64,000 bases of DNA from CAWATZ01 sp963784995 (GTDB taxonomy: Bacteria; Planctomycetota; Planctomycetia; Gemmatales; Gemmataceae). Location: assembly GCA_963784995.1 (NCBI GenBank), contig CAWATZ010000006.1, positions 1,302,001-1,366,000 of the forward strand, written 5' to 3'. Shown piece after piece: positions 41,046 to 50,480 of the stretch (position 1 is its first letter; every line of letters starts with the position of its first letter). Below the pieces are notes generated by a model, which was not told the origin of the DNA, did no database searches, and worked only from the letters and a program-made list of their open reading frames with translations. Position numbers and translations under genes: made by a program.

Positions 41046-42213
41046 TTACTTGTACGCCTCGAACTCCTTCCCCAGCACGGCGGCCGCGACCTTGAGCTTG
41101 AGGATCTCGTCGGTCCCCTCATAGATCCGGCAAACGCGCACGTCCATCAGGTGCCGGCCCGGGCGGTACAGCGTGGACCACCCCCGGCCGCCGAGGACCT
41201 GCACGGCCCGGTCGGCCGCTTCCCAGGCGGCGTTGCTGATGAACAGCTTGGCCTGGGCGGCCAGCAGCTCCGCCTTCTCGCGCAGGTCTGCCTGACCCGG
41301 CTCGGCGTTGCTGGCGTCCTTGGCCTCGCCGGCTCGCAGCAGCAGGGCCTCCGACGCCACGCGGTTCATCTCGATTGTGGCGACGTGTTCCTGCACCAGC
41401 TGATGGCGTGCGATCTCCTTGCCGTGCTGCTGCCGCTGACGGGCGTAGTTGACCGCTTCGTTGAGGCAATCCTCGATCACGCCCAGGCAGCCGGCGGCCA
41501 CGCTGAGCCGGCCGCTGACCAGCGTGCCCATCGCGATCCGGAAGCCGTTACCCTCCTCGCCGAGCAGGTTGCCCGGCGGCACTTCCAGGTCGGTCATCTC
41601 GAACATGGCCGTGTTGGCGCTGGGCATGCCCACCTTGGCCGTCAGGTCCTCGCTGGCAAACCCCGGGCCGCGATCGATCACGAACGCGCTGATCCGGTGC
41701 GGCCCGTTCTTGGGATAAGCGAAGGCCACCACGGCGTCGGCGATGCCGCCGTTGGAGATCAGGTACTTGACGCCGTTGAGCCGATAGCGGTCGCCGCGCT
41801 TCTCGTAGACGCTCTGCATCTCCAGCGGATTGCTGCCGGCCTCGGGCTCGGTCAGGCCGAAGGCGAGGATCTTCTCGCCCCGGCACGCGGCCGGCAGATA
41901 GCGCTGCTTCAGCTCGTCGCTGCCCCAGGTCAGGATCGGGTATTCGCCGATGGAGGTGTGGCCGGAGAAGAAGGTGCGAACGCCGGTCCCTTCCTGGCCG
42001 ATGCGTGCCAGGGCCCGGAGATAGGTCACGGTGTCGGCCCCCCGGCCGCCCAGGGAGACCGGCACCGGCATGCCCAGCAGGTTGTGCTTGCGCCAGGGGA
42101 ATCACCTGGTCGTTGTAGCGATGCTCGACGTAGCACAGCTCCTCGATGGGCCGGATGGCCTGGCAGAACGCTTCGACGTCGTCCAGCAGCTTCTTCCGTT
42201 CGGCGGCGTTCAT
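41046..42213 (-). CDS. acyl-CoA dehydrogenase, one frameshift
   Basis: About 389 residues, starting at 42213 after GGGAGG. FAD enzyme of fatty-acid or branched acyl-CoA oxidation. Visible signatures: FGLTEPEAGSNP, KYLISNGGIADAVVAFA, GRLSVAAGCLGVIEDCLNEA, the helical ALLLRAGEAKDASN, and the C-terminal QVLGGRGWSTLYRPGRHLMD and RICEGTDEI-like RIYEGTDEILK. The frame changes near 42097 at a run of four C (VIP then WRKHNLLGMPVP). The usual catalytic Glu position is in the IYEGTDE region or upstream; I cannot fix it by eye. Substrate chain length is not predictable. Confidence 0.88.
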
Positions 42214-42266
42214 GGCGCGACCTCCCTGACAGGGACTGAAACGAATGAGCGGAGAGAGGATCTCTT

Positions 42267-42316
42267 CTGATTTATCGTTTCGCGCTCACCCGGTTCAGCG
42301 CGAAACGATAAATCAG
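42267..42316. repeat. inverted repeat, family F (20-base perfect arms)
   Basis: CTGATTTATCGTTTCGCGCT, loop CACCCGGTTC, exact complement. It is less GC-rich than the other families here. It lies between asd and the acyl-CoA dehydrogenase gene, 12 bases after the asd stop. Confidence 0.9.
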
Positions 42317-42327
42317 GTCAACCGGTC

Positions 42328-43362
42328 CTACTTCCCTGCCCGCTGCGGCAACCACCCCCGCCGCAGCAAAACCTCGGCGATCTGCACCGCATTGGTCGCG
42401 GCCCCCTTGCGGAGGTTGTCGGCCACCACCCACAGGTTGAGCCCATGCGGGATGGTGGGATCGCGGCGAATCCGGCCGACGAACACCTCATCCCGGCCTT
42501 CCGCGGCCAGGGGCAGCGGCACCTCTCCCTTGCTGAGGTCGTCGAGCAGGACAATGCCGGGTGCTCGCCGCAGGGCTTCGCGGGCCTGCTCGGGAGTGAT
42601 GGGGTTGTGGAACTCCAGGTTGATCGCCTCGGAATGGCCGATCCGCACCGGGACGCGCGCCGTGGTCGGCGACACGAGGATGCTTTCGTCCCCCAGGATC
42701 TTGCGCGTCTCGCGGACCATTTTCCACTCTTCCTCGGTGTAGCCCTCCTCGCCGGCCTTCCAGTCGTGCGGCAGCACGTTACCGGCCAGCTGGGCCGCGT
42801 GGGCCTTGGCCGCAGGGATCGGCTGCTTGCGACCGTGCGCCGCCAGCTGGGCGTCCAGCTCGTTCAGACCGGTTGCGCCCTTGCCCGAGGAGGCCTGGTA
42901 AGTCGCGACCACCACCCGCTTGATCCGGGCCAGGTCGTGCAGCGGCTTGAGGGCCACCACCATCTGGATCGTCGAGCAATTGGGATTGGCCACGATCCCC
43001 TTGGGAATGCTGCGCAGGGCGTCGCTGTTGACCTCGGGCACGACCAGGGGCACCTCGGGATCCATGCGCCAGGCGCTGGAATTGTCGATGACCACCGCCC
43101 CGGCACGGGCCGCCAGCGGGCTCGTCTCCCGGCTGACCGACGCGGGCGTGCTGGACAGCACAATGTCGATGCCGGCAAACGCTTCCGGCCGGATCGGCTC
43201 GACCGGGTACGATTTGCCCTGAAAGAAGATCGATTTGCCCGCGCTGCGCTCCGAAGCCAGGAACTTGATGGTCCGGAACGGGAACGCACGCTCGTCCAGC
43301 ACCCGCCGCATCATCTCGCCGACGGCCCCCGTCGCCCCCACAACCGCAACGCTTGGCACCAC
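42328..43362 (-). CDS. asd: aspartate-semialdehyde dehydrogenase
   Basis: About 344 residues. Makes aspartate semialdehyde for lysine/diaminopimelate, threonine and methionine. NADP site VAVVGATGAVGEMMRRVL at the N-terminus, phosphate-binding LASERSAGKS, active-site Cys in VANPNCSTIQM, YQASSGKGATGLNEL, and the catalytic His in VRIGHSEAINLEF. A GTG at 43362 (or 43359) with GAAGGGG upstream fits the family start; the frame is open further upstream without conserved text. It diverges from the glycosyltransferase gene, separated by a family A inverted repeat. Confidence 0.92.
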   Translation of the reverse strand: MVPSVAVVGATGAVGEMMRRVLDERAFPFRTIKFLASERSAGKSIFFQGKSYPVEPIRPEAFAGIDIVLSSTPASVSRETSPLAARAGAVVIDNSSAWRMDPEVPLVVPEVNSDALRSIPKGIVANPNCSTIQMVVALKPLHDLARIKRVVVATYQASSGKGATGLNELDAQLAAHGRKQPIPAAKAHAAQLAGNVLPHDWKAGEEGYTEEEWKMVRETRKILGDESILVSPTTARVPVRIGHSEAINLEFHNPITPEQAREALRRAPGIVLLDDLSKGEVPLPLAAEGRDEVFVGRIRRDPTIPHGLNLWVVADNLRKGAATNAVQIAEVLLRRGWLPQRAGK

Positions 43363-43514
43363 GCCTGCAACCCCTTCATCGATGGAGAAACTCGGAATCG
43401 GACCCGATCCGCGATTGAGCCTGAACACGAACAGTTATGATACCGCCGAGAGGACGACGCAACAAGATTCCTGGTTATTGCGACTCAGAAAGAGAATGAG
43501 TGGTTCGCCCCCTT

Positions 43515-43620
43515 CCCAGGGCGATGCCCTGGGCTATCGTGTTGCGCCCCTTCGGGGCGGAAGACAACCGCCAACAGCCCCGAAGGGGCGCAACACGATA
43601 GCCCAGGGCATCGCCCTGGG
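43515..43620. repeat. long inverted repeat, family A (copy 2)
   Basis: Almost the same sequence as 1794-1898: CCCAGGGCGATGCCCTGG, then GTTGCGCCCCTTCGGGG, spacer, complement. The differing central spacer (about 17 bases) shows that the arms, not the loop, are conserved between copies. It lies between divergent genes. Confidence 0.92.
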
Positions 43621-43739
43621 TGGGAGCCAGGCCCCCGCGCTCCGCTCCGCGTCGCGGCTAAACCAGCTTGACCCATTCCTTCGCTTCGGGGTACAAAATC
43701 TCCTCCAACCCAGGAAGGGAAATGCGAAGGAGGTCGCAC

Positions 43740-46124
43740 GTGGAAGAACACCCGCACGGCCAATCGGGGGAGGCGGGCCGGATTTGCCTGGTCACGGCGG
43801 AGCTGGCCTATCTGCACCGCAACGGCGGCATCGGCACCGCGACCTGGCATCTGGCGCTGGCCCTGGCCGAGGCCGGCTATAGCGTCCACGTCCTCGATAC
43901 CGGCGAGGTGCCTGATGCGGCCACGCTGCACCAGACGCGGCAGCGGCTCCTGCGGGCCGGGGTCGGCCTGACCATGCTGCAACAGCGGCGGCGGGCGAGC
44001 TGGATGGAGCGCTTTCCCCACGATCACCCGCAAGTCGCACTGAGCGAATGGGTCGCCCAGGTTCTGGGCCAGTTGCACCAGGAACATCGCTTCGACCTGA
44101 TCGAGTTCCCCGAGCTGAACGCCCTGGGTTTTCGCGTCTTGCAGGCGCGCCGGACCGGCCTGGGTTTTGCCGGCCCCGCCCTGCTGGTCAAGCTGCACAG
44201 CTCCAACCAGTGGTGCCGGGAGGCCAATCGCCGCTGGATGCACAGCGGCAACGAGCTGATCCTCGACTACTGCGAGCGCTACTGTTTCGAGCAGGCCGAC
44301 TTCCAGCTGGCCCCCTGCCGCTACATGCTCGATTACGCTGACAGCGTCGGCTGGCCGGTGCGCGACCAGGCCCGCGTGGTCCCGTACGTCTATCCCCGAC
44401 CACTGGGTTTCCCGGCCGCCGAGGTGCTGGCGGAGAGGAGCAGTCACGGCCCGGACGTGCGGAGCGAGGTGGTCTACTTTGGCCGGCTGGAGACGCGCAA
44501 GGGGCTGGAGCTGTTCCTCCAGGCGGCCCGGCAACTGGACCCGTTGACCCCGATCACCTTCCTGGGCAGCCTGCTGCCGCTGACCGGCGGCGTCAACCCG
44601 GTCAAGCACGTCCAGCAGCAGCTGGGCGGCCGGGCCTTCCAGCTGCACCCGGACCTCAACCAGGAACAGGCCCTCCGCTACCTGCTCAGTCGGCCCTGCC
44701 TGGCCGTCATCCCCTCCCTGATCGACAACTATCCCAACACGGTGATCGAGTGCGTCACGCACCGCATTCCCTTTGTGGCCACGCGGGTGGGCGGCATCCC
44801 CGAGATCATCACCGACCCGGAACTGGATCGCCGGCTCCTGTGCGAACCGACGGCGGAGGACCTGCTCCACACCATCCGCGGCTATCTAGCTTCGCCTGGC
44901 GACCGCCGGGAACTCCTTGATCGGCTGGGTCGGATGGTTGATGTCGAAGCCCACAACCGCCAGGTCGTGGCCGCGTATGACCAGATCCTGGAAGAGTGGC
45001 GCGAACGCCAGAAGGACGTTCGATCGGTCGCCGTTTCCTCGCCGAAGAGGCCGCTAGTCACGGTGGCGGTCGCGGGCTCGTCGCCGGTCGGGCTGGCCGA
45101 GACTCTGGAATCGCTGCGCGGGCAGACACACGATCGTCTGGAGGTCCTGGTGCTGGACGGTCCGGCCCTGGTGCTGGTCGGGGCGGCCCAGCGGGGTGAA
45201 TGGCTCCAGCACGACAACCGGCTCCGCTGGGTGGACCACGATCAGACCAGCGAGGCCGGACAGTGGCAGGAAGCGCTCCAGGAGGCCCGAGGCGAGTTCT
45301 TCCTGCCGCTGGTTGCGGGGACGCTGGCCTCGTCGCGCCTGATCGAGAAACTGGTCCGGGGCCTGCGGGCCAATGACCTGCTGGCCGGGCTGACCTGTCA
45401 GACGCTGGGATACCACGACGTGGGGCAGCTGACCCGGGAGGAGTGGGTCCAGAGCGATCGGCCAACGGGCGGCTCGCGGGTGCTGGCCTGTCTGGAGAAT
45501 GTCTTCGGCGAGGGACCGAGCCTGTACCGGACAGCGATCTTGCGGACCGTCGGCGGCTTTGACCAGGATGCTCCCGCCGGACCGGTCGGCTGGGGGTTGG
45601 CAGTGAAATTGCTCCAGCATGGCTATCCGGTGGACATACTGCCGGAGTTGCTGGCCCGGGTGTGCGTCTCGCACGACAACTCGCGGCGGATGACCGAACG
45701 GTATCAGATGCACCGCCATCTGCTGGAGCGCTGCGCCTCGACGTGGACGCTGGCGCCGACGGAGACGGTGCTGCTGTGGTCGGCCGTCAGCGGCATGCAC
45801 CAGACGATCCAGGCCCATGCCAAGTGCCTGGGCCGGGTGGAAAAGCTGCGGCGGCTGATCCGGCGGGTGGGCCGCTGGCTGGGCGGCCTGCTCCCGGAGT
45901 CGGGTCAGCGCTGGCTGGGGCGAGCCCTGCGCGGGGCCGGCCACTGCTGGCGCTGGGCGACCGGCAAGGCGGAACCGTGGCGGCAACCGATTGCCTTGGA
46001 CCCCTCGTCGCAACGAGCCGCCGGGTTTATCCCGGCGGAACAGCCCGCCGGGATAAACCCGGCGGCTCGGTTGACAGAGGCGCGAATCGAAAAGGAGCAG
46101 GGATGCTCGATGCAGCGGCCCTGA
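43740..46124 (+). CDS. large glycosyltransferase (GT4 head plus second transferase-like domain)
   Basis: 794 residues. The GTG at 43740 is preceded by AAGGAGG at six bases. The N-terminal half is a GT-B enzyme: ICLVTAELAYLHRNGGIGT, FDLIEFPELNALG, VVYFGRLETRKGLELFLQA, and the donor site PSLIDNYPNTVIECVTHRIP. From about residue 430 a GT2-like segment begins (VTVAVAGSSPVGLAETLESL, RGQTHDRLEVLVLDG, GEFFLPLVAGTLASS) without a clear DxD. The last 35 residues cross an inverted repeat (family G), so the C-terminus is recent or non-functional. It starts an operon with two methyltransferases, likely surface glycan assembly. Confidence 0.82.
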   Translation: MEEHPHGQSGEAGRICLVTAELAYLHRNGGIGTATWHLALALAEAGYSVHVLDTGEVPDAATLHQTRQRLLRAGVGLTMLQQRRRASWMERFPHDHPQVALSEWVAQVLGQLHQEHRFDLIEFPELNALGFRVLQARRTGLGFAGPALLVKLHSSNQWCREANRRWMHSGNELILDYCERYCFEQADFQLAPCRYMLDYADSVGWPVRDQARVVPYVYPRPLGFPAAEVLAERSSHGPDVRSEVVYFGRLETRKGLELFLQAARQLDPLTPITFLGSLLPLTGGVNPVKHVQQQLGGRAFQLHPDLNQEQALRYLLSRPCLAVIPSLIDNYPNTVIECVTHRIPFVATRVGGIPEIITDPELDRRLLCEPTAEDLLHTIRGYLASPGDRRELLDRLGRMVDVEAHNRQVVAAYDQILEEWRERQKDVRSVAVSSPKRPLVTVAVAGSSPVGLAETLESLRGQTHDRLEVLVLDGPALVLVGAAQRGEWLQHDNRLRWVDHDQTSEAGQWQEALQEARGEFFLPLVAGTLASSRLIEKLVRGLRANDLLAGLTCQTLGYHDVGQLTREEWVQSDRPTGGSRVLACLENVFGEGPSLYRTAILRTVGGFDQDAPAGPVGWGLAVKLLQHGYPVDILPELLARVCVSHDNSRRMTERYQMHRHLLERCASTWTLAPTETVLLWSAVSGMHQTIQAHAKCLGRVEKLRRLIRRVGRWLGGLLPESGQRWLGRALRGAGHCWRWATGKAEPWRQPIALDPSSQRAAGFIPAEQPAGINPAARLTEARIEKEQGCSMQRP
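46014..46069. repeat. inverted repeat, family G (25-base perfect arms) inside a coding end
   Basis: CGAGCCGCCGGGTTTATCCC plus GGCGG, loop AACAGC, exact complement. It is translated as part of the glycosyltransferase C-terminus (RAAGFIPAEQPAGINPAAR), an odd tail that is itself nearly symmetrical. Confidence 0.9.
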
Positions 46125-47086
46125 ATCAGCTTGCCGGGATGACCTCGCTGGCCGAACGGCTCCAGTTCCGCGACTACGCCGCGTGGACCTACACCGGCCA
46201 GGGAGCGCTGGTGGACCTGGGCTGCTGGCTTGGCTCGACCACGATCCCGCTGGCGGACGGGCTGGCGGAGAATCGCCACCCAGGGACCCGGCGGCGCCGG
46301 GTCCTGGCCTTCGACCAGTTTGTCTGGGAAGAGTGGATGGAGCCGTTCGTCCAGGGCACGCCCGTGGCCGGACGGTTCGCACCGGGCGACAGCTTTCGCG
46401 AGGAGTTCGAGCGCCGCTGTGTTCCCTGGCGCGACCGCATCGAGGTTTGTCCTCGCGATCTGACCTGCTTTGAGTGGACGGGTGGGCCGATCGAGTTTCT
46501 GCTGATCGACGCCATGAAGTCCTGGCCGCTGGCCAACGCCATTGCCCGGACCTTCTTCCCGCACCTGATCCCGGGCGTCAGCCTTGTGGTGCATCAGGAC
46601 TTCGCCCACTACTACACCAGCTGGATTCATCTGCAAACATATCGACTGCGCGACTACTTCCAGCCGGTCACCGACGTCGAGGGCTCGTGCAGCCTGGTAT
46701 TCCGGCTAACCCGGCCGATCCCAGCCCGCCTGCTGCTGCGCGAGCTGACCTTCGCCGACTTCAGCGATCCGGAAATCGATCACGCCTTCGCCCATTCGCG
46801 CAGCCAGGTCGCCGCGTGCAAGTCCCCGGCCATCGAGGCCGCCCGGATGATGACCTGCGTCCATGCCCACCGGCCGGAGAAGGCGGCGGCGCTGCTGCGG
46901 CGCTACTTCGCGGCCGGCGGCTCGCTGACGTATGACGTCGATTGTGTCTGGCAAGCGTTGCCGGCCCGACTCAGGCCAAGGATACCCGGACTCGGCCCGC
47001 TGGCCACGCTTTACAAGACCTGGCGGAGCCGGCTGGGCCGGGTGAAACGGTGGCTCTCTCAAACCTGGATGGAACAACCGCAATGA
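46103..47086 (+). CDS. SAM-dependent methyltransferase-like protein
   Basis: 327 residues, ATG at 46103 after AAAGGAG, overlapping the glycosyltransferase by 22 bases. Motif I is GALVDLGCWLGSTTIPLADG; FLLIDAMKSW lies where the acidic residue after strand 4-5 is expected and VVHQDFAHYYTSW follows. This resembles macrocin-O-methyltransferase-like (TylF) enzymes acting on sugars. The C-terminal 100 residues are helical with no recognised domain. It is the second gene of a three-gene operon. Confidence 0.7.
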   Translation: MLDAAALNQLAGMTSLAERLQFRDYAAWTYTGQGALVDLGCWLGSTTIPLADGLAENRHPGTRRRRVLAFDQFVWEEWMEPFVQGTPVAGRFAPGDSFREEFERRCVPWRDRIEVCPRDLTCFEWTGGPIEFLLIDAMKSWPLANAIARTFFPHLIPGVSLVVHQDFAHYYTSWIHLQTYRLRDYFQPVTDVEGSCSLVFRLTRPIPARLLLRELTFADFSDPEIDHAFAHSRSQVAACKSPAIEAARMMTCVHAHRPEKAAALLRRYFAAGGSLTYDVDCVWQALPARLRPRIPGLGPLATLYKTWRSRLGRVKRWLSQTWMEQPQ

Positions 47087-47739
47087 GAACGCTCTTGAAA
47101 CTGGTGCGGCAACCCCTGGAGTGCAGCATCTTTCAGCCGCTGGAGCAGGAACTGCAGCCGGTGCTGAAATACCTGACCGGCCGGGTGCTGAACGCCGGCT
47201 GCGGCGACCGTGACGTCAGCCCATTCCTGCTGCGCCACCAGGCGACTGCCGTGGACAACTGCGATCTGCATTCCTCCATTCCAGGGGCCACCGCGTGCGA
47301 CCTGGTGCGGATTCCCCACCCCGACAGCAGCTTTGACTCGATCATCTGCAATGCGGTTCTGGAGCACGTGCGGTTTTCAAACGAGGTGCTGAAGGAACTG
47401 CGGCGGCTGCTGAAGCCGGGCGGCCACCTGGTGCTGACGATTCCGTTCTTGCAGCCGTTCCACCCCTGCCCGGGCGACTTCCGGCGCTTCACGCAGGACG
47501 GCATGGTGGAACTGGGCCGGACGCATCAGTTCGAGGTGGTGGAGCTGCTGCCGGTGCATTCGATGGCACAGACGATCACGTGGATCTTGTGGGCGTGTCT
47601 GCAAGAAAAGGGAATGTGGCTGACACGCAAGCTGCTCAAGCTGCCGCTGCTGCTGTGGTGCCGGATGTCGCAGCGGACCGACTTCCACCTGCGGCGGAAC
47701 GCCAACACGTATCAGATGGTGCTGCGGAAGGTGGGATGA
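47083..47739 (+). CDS. class I SAM-dependent methyltransferase
   Basis: 218 residues. The ATG at 47083 overlaps the previous stop (ATGA). Motif I VLNAGCGDRDVSPFLL, then DLVRIPHPDSSFDSIICNAV and LEHVRFSNEVLKELRRLLKPGG as in Methyltransf_11 enzymes. The C-terminal part has hydrophobic segments (ITWILWACLQ, LKLPLLLWC) that may touch the membrane or a lipid-linked substrate. Genomic context suggests a role in glycan decoration with the two upstream genes. Confidence 0.8.
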   Translation: MRTLLKLVRQPLECSIFQPLEQELQPVLKYLTGRVLNAGCGDRDVSPFLLRHQATAVDNCDLHSSIPGATACDLVRIPHPDSSFDSIICNAVLEHVRFSNEVLKELRRLLKPGGHLVLTIPFLQPFHPCPGDFRRFTQDGMVELGRTHQFEVVELLPVHSMAQTITWILWACLQEKGMWLTRKLLKLPLLLWCRMSQRTDFHLRRNANTYQMVLRKVG

Positions 47740-47771
47740 GGAAGTTGACCAAATCGCGCTCATGCGTCGCG

Positions 47772-48092
47772 TCATCGATAACCGTTGTCTCGTCCCCAAC
47801 GCAGCCACGCTTCCGCCATCTTACGAATGTTACCGCCTTCCGACGGAACGACCGGATTGACGCCTGTGATTCGCGGCAAGGCCCAAACCCACAAGCTCGG
47901 CTTCTGTTCCAGGTCTCGCAGCAGCAATGGGACAACAGCTTCCCCCATCCGAATAATCTCTTGAAAGGCAGGGTGTTCCGTAATGCGGTCAGCATCGGAG
48001 AGGAACTGCGTTTCGGACTCCCAGATCGCTTCGAGGCGACGAAACCGCTGCTCGACACTTTCAGGTGCTGCCGAGTCCGGAGGGATTGGCAT
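47772..48092 (-). CDS. small conserved hypothetical protein
   Basis: 106 residues. VEQRFRRLEAIWESETQFLS, EHPAFQEIIRMGEAVVPLLL and ALPRITGVNPV, then AEAWLRWGRDNGYR. The same sort of text (a helical protein with E-x-x-x-W and P-L-L-L-R-x-L) is common in small planctomycete and cyanobacterial genes of unknown function, sometimes listed near toxin genes. It follows gatB by 14 bases at the end of a minus-strand array. Confidence 0.65.
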   Translation of the reverse strand: MPIPPDSAAPESVEQRFRRLEAIWESETQFLSDADRITEHPAFQEIIRMGEAVVPLLLRDLEQKPSLWVWALPRITGVNPVVPSEGGNIRKMAEAWLRWGRDNGYR

Positions 48093-48106
48093 GACCTAAC
48101 CTCCAC

Positions 48107-49660
48107 TCACGCCTTTTGCAACTCCTCCATCAGCAACTGCTGCACTCTCTCCATCGGGATCGCCTTCCCTTTGATCTCGCGCATAATCAGTCCCTTGATC
48201 GAGTCGGCCGCCTTGACTTTGCCCTTCTTGAAATCCGCAACCGCCTCGGGTCTGGCCGCCACCGCTCTGCGGACAATTTCCTGTAACAGGCCAGGATCTT
48301 CCATTGGTTTGAAGCCCAGCCGGTCGATGGCTTGCCTGGCACTTTCGCCCGTCTCCAGCATCCCGGCGTAGACCTGCCGGGCCTGTTGCTTGTTCAGACT
48401 CATTGCCTTTATTTCCTGGATCAGCCCCGCCAGCGCCTCGGCCTTCATCGGGAAGTCCTGGATGCCGCTCTTCCGCTCGTTGAGAGTGCTGAGGACGTCG
48501 TTGGTGAGCCAGTTGCTGGCCGACTTCGGCTCCCCGCTCAACCGTGCGACCGTCTCGAAGTAGGCCGCAAAGGCCCGGCCCTGCTGCACAATGACGCCCG
48601 CGTCATACTCGGGCAAGCCGTATTGCTGGGTCAGCCGGACACGCATCGCGGCGGGCAGCTCGCCCATCTCGGCGCAAACGCGCTCCAGCAAAGCGTCATC
48701 GACCACCACGGGGACAAGGTCCGGCTCGGGAAAGTAGCGGTAATCGGACGCTTCTTCCTTGTGGCGCTGGATGATGGTCTTGCCTCTGGCGTCATCCCAC
48801 CCGGCGGTGGTCTTGGATACCGCGCTCGGCTGAGACCGTCCCGGCACTTGGATCGCTACCTTGCAGACCGGCCGGCCGTAGAAGTCGGGCTGTGGCTCAA
48901 GCAGCAGCCACTCGCCTGCCTGGATCTTGTCCTGGAATTCCTTGTATTGCCGTGCCGCTTCGTACTTCATGGCACGCTCGACGGCACGGAAGCTGTTGAG
49001 GTTCTTGACCTCCACCAGCGGCGTGGCGGCGACCCGGCCATCCGGCAGCGGAACGTGAATGTTCACGTTGGCGTCGCAGCGCAGGCTGCCCTCCTGCATC
49101 TCGCAGTCGCTGACGCCGATCTCGCGCAGCAGCAGCCGGATCTCCTCCAGGTAGGCTTTCGCCTCTTCCGGAGTGCTGATGTCCGGCTTGCTGACAATCT
49201 CCAGCAAGGGCGTGCCAGCCCGGTTCAGATCAACCAGGCTGTCCTTGCCGGTGCCTTGCTCGTCGTGCAGCATCTTGCCGGCGTCCTCTTCCAGGTGCGC
49301 GCGGATAATGCCGATCTTCTTGCCGCCCTCGCTGATCTCCAGCCAGCCATCGTGGCTGAAGGGCAGGTCGTACTGGCTGATCTGGTAGTTCTTGGGCAGG
49401 TCGGGATAGTAGTAGTTTTTCCGGTCCCACTTGGTAAAGCGGGCAATCTGGCAGTTCAGAGACAGCGCCGCGCGGAGGGCCAGCTCGAAGGCCTTGCGGT
49501 TCATCACCGGCAGCACGCCCGGCATGCCAATGCAGATCGGACAGGTGCTGGAATTGGGCACTAGACCGAATTGCGTGCTGCAACCGCAAAACAGCTTGGT
49601 GCGCGTCAGCAGCTGGACGTGGACCTCCAGCCCGATCACAATGCGATAAGGCTCCGCCAT
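48107..49660 (-). CDS. gatB: aspartyl/glutamyl-tRNA(Asn/Gln) amidotransferase subunit B
   Basis: 517 residues. Subunit of the enzyme that converts misacylated Glu-tRNA(Gln) or Asp-tRNA(Asn). Family text throughout: VIGLEVHVQLLTRTKLFCGC, NSSTCPICIGMPGVLPVMN, YYYPDLPKNYQISQYDLP, GVSDCEMQEGSLRCDANVN, EVKNLNSFRAVERA, ASDYRYFPEPDLVPV. The two Cys pairs of the zinc site are present (CGC, CPIC). The C-terminal Yqey-like domain (ALAGLIQEIKAMSLNKQQAR) is complete. It follows DUF1614 by eight bases; gatA and gatC are not in the window. Confidence 0.95.
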   Translation of the reverse strand: MAEPYRIVIGLEVHVQLLTRTKLFCGCSTQFGLVPNSSTCPICIGMPGVLPVMNRKAFELALRAALSLNCQIARFTKWDRKNYYYPDLPKNYQISQYDLPFSHDGWLEISEGGKKIGIIRAHLEEDAGKMLHDEQGTGKDSLVDLNRAGTPLLEIVSKPDISTPEEAKAYLEEIRLLLREIGVSDCEMQEGSLRCDANVNIHVPLPDGRVAATPLVEVKNLNSFRAVERAMKYEAARQYKEFQDKIQAGEWLLLEPQPDFYGRPVCKVAIQVPGRSQPSAVSKTTAGWDDARGKTIIQRHKEEASDYRYFPEPDLVPVVVDDALLERVCAEMGELPAAMRVRLTQQYGLPEYDAGVIVQQGRAFAAYFETVARLSGEPKSASNWLTNDVLSTLNERKSGIQDFPMKAEALAGLIQEIKAMSLNKQQARQVYAGMLETGESARQAIDRLGFKPMEDPGLLQEIVRRAVAARPEAVADFKKGKVKAADSIKGLIMREIKGKAIPMERVQQLLMEELQKA

Positions 49661-49668
49661 GAAACGCC

Positions 49669-50418
49669 TCACTTCTCGGTAGTGTTTGCCAGGACCGGAT
49701 CGGTAGCCACGTCTTGCCGTGGCTGCACGAGATCGGGTGGCTCCGCGACGGGCGACAGCAAGACGGCGAGGATCCCGGACAGGAAAACGCCGTCGAAGGT
49801 GCCGGCCCCGCCGATGGACGCGACGGGCGCTCCCAGTCCCTGGATCTTGTCGAGGTTCATCAGGTCCGCACCGATCAGCGTGCCCAGGCTGCCTGCGATA
49901 TACGCCAGCGGTGGGGCCTTCCGCCAGGCGAGGAGCATCGCGACCAGGGCGGCGAGCAGCGGCGGGGCGAAGGTCGGCACGCTGATGCCGACACCTCGGA
50001 CCGGGTGGGCCAGACGGTGGACGACGGCCGCGACCACGGCGACGCCAATGATCCCACGCAGATACAGCCGGTTCTTGATGAGCAGGTAGATCGAGAGGAT
50101 CGTCGGGATCAGGGCGCCGCCCACGTTCACCGCGACGATGGTTCGCGGCCACTCCTCGACCTCGGGAACGACGTACTGCATTCCGTAGAAGTCAACGACC
50201 TTCTCGGTGACCATCTTTTCGGGCGGCAGTTCATACACCGGCACGTTGATACTGCTGCCAACGAGCGACAGCAGCAGGACCCCAAGGACGTATCGGGGCG
50301 GAATGCCCATCCGCTGGTAGGCGTATTTCAGCAGTTGCAGCTCGATCAGGGCCACCACAATGAGCAATACAGCCGCCAGGACCAGAAGGAATGGCCACGA
50401 CAGCGGGAAATAGTGCAT
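49669..50418 (-). CDS. DUF1614 membrane protein
   Basis: 249 residues from the ATG at 50418. Starts MHYFPLSWPFLLVLAAVLLI, then LLLSLVGSSINVPVYELPP and VNVGGALIPTILSIYLLI, with about seven hydrophobic helices. SINVPV, NVGGALIP and GSLGTLIGADLMNL are the conserved family segments. Function is unknown. It sits between a DHODH-like gene and gatB in the same operon-like run, spacing 62 and 8 bases. Confidence 0.82.
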   Translation of the reverse strand: MHYFPLSWPFLLVLAAVLLIVVALIELQLLKYAYQRMGIPPRYVLGVLLLSLVGSSINVPVYELPPEKMVTEKVVDFYGMQYVVPEVEEWPRTIVAVNVGGALIPTILSIYLLIKNRLYLRGIIGVAVVAAVVHRLAHPVRGVGISVPTFAPPLLAALVAMLLAWRKAPPLAYIAGSLGTLIGADLMNLDKIQGLGAPVASIGGAGTFDGVFLSGILAVLLSPVAEPPDLVQPRQDVATDPVLANTTEK

Positions 50419-50480
50419 GCCGGAAAGCCGCATCCGGAGTTCCTTGAGTCGGAACAGGGGCCAATGGTTCAACTCCTTCT

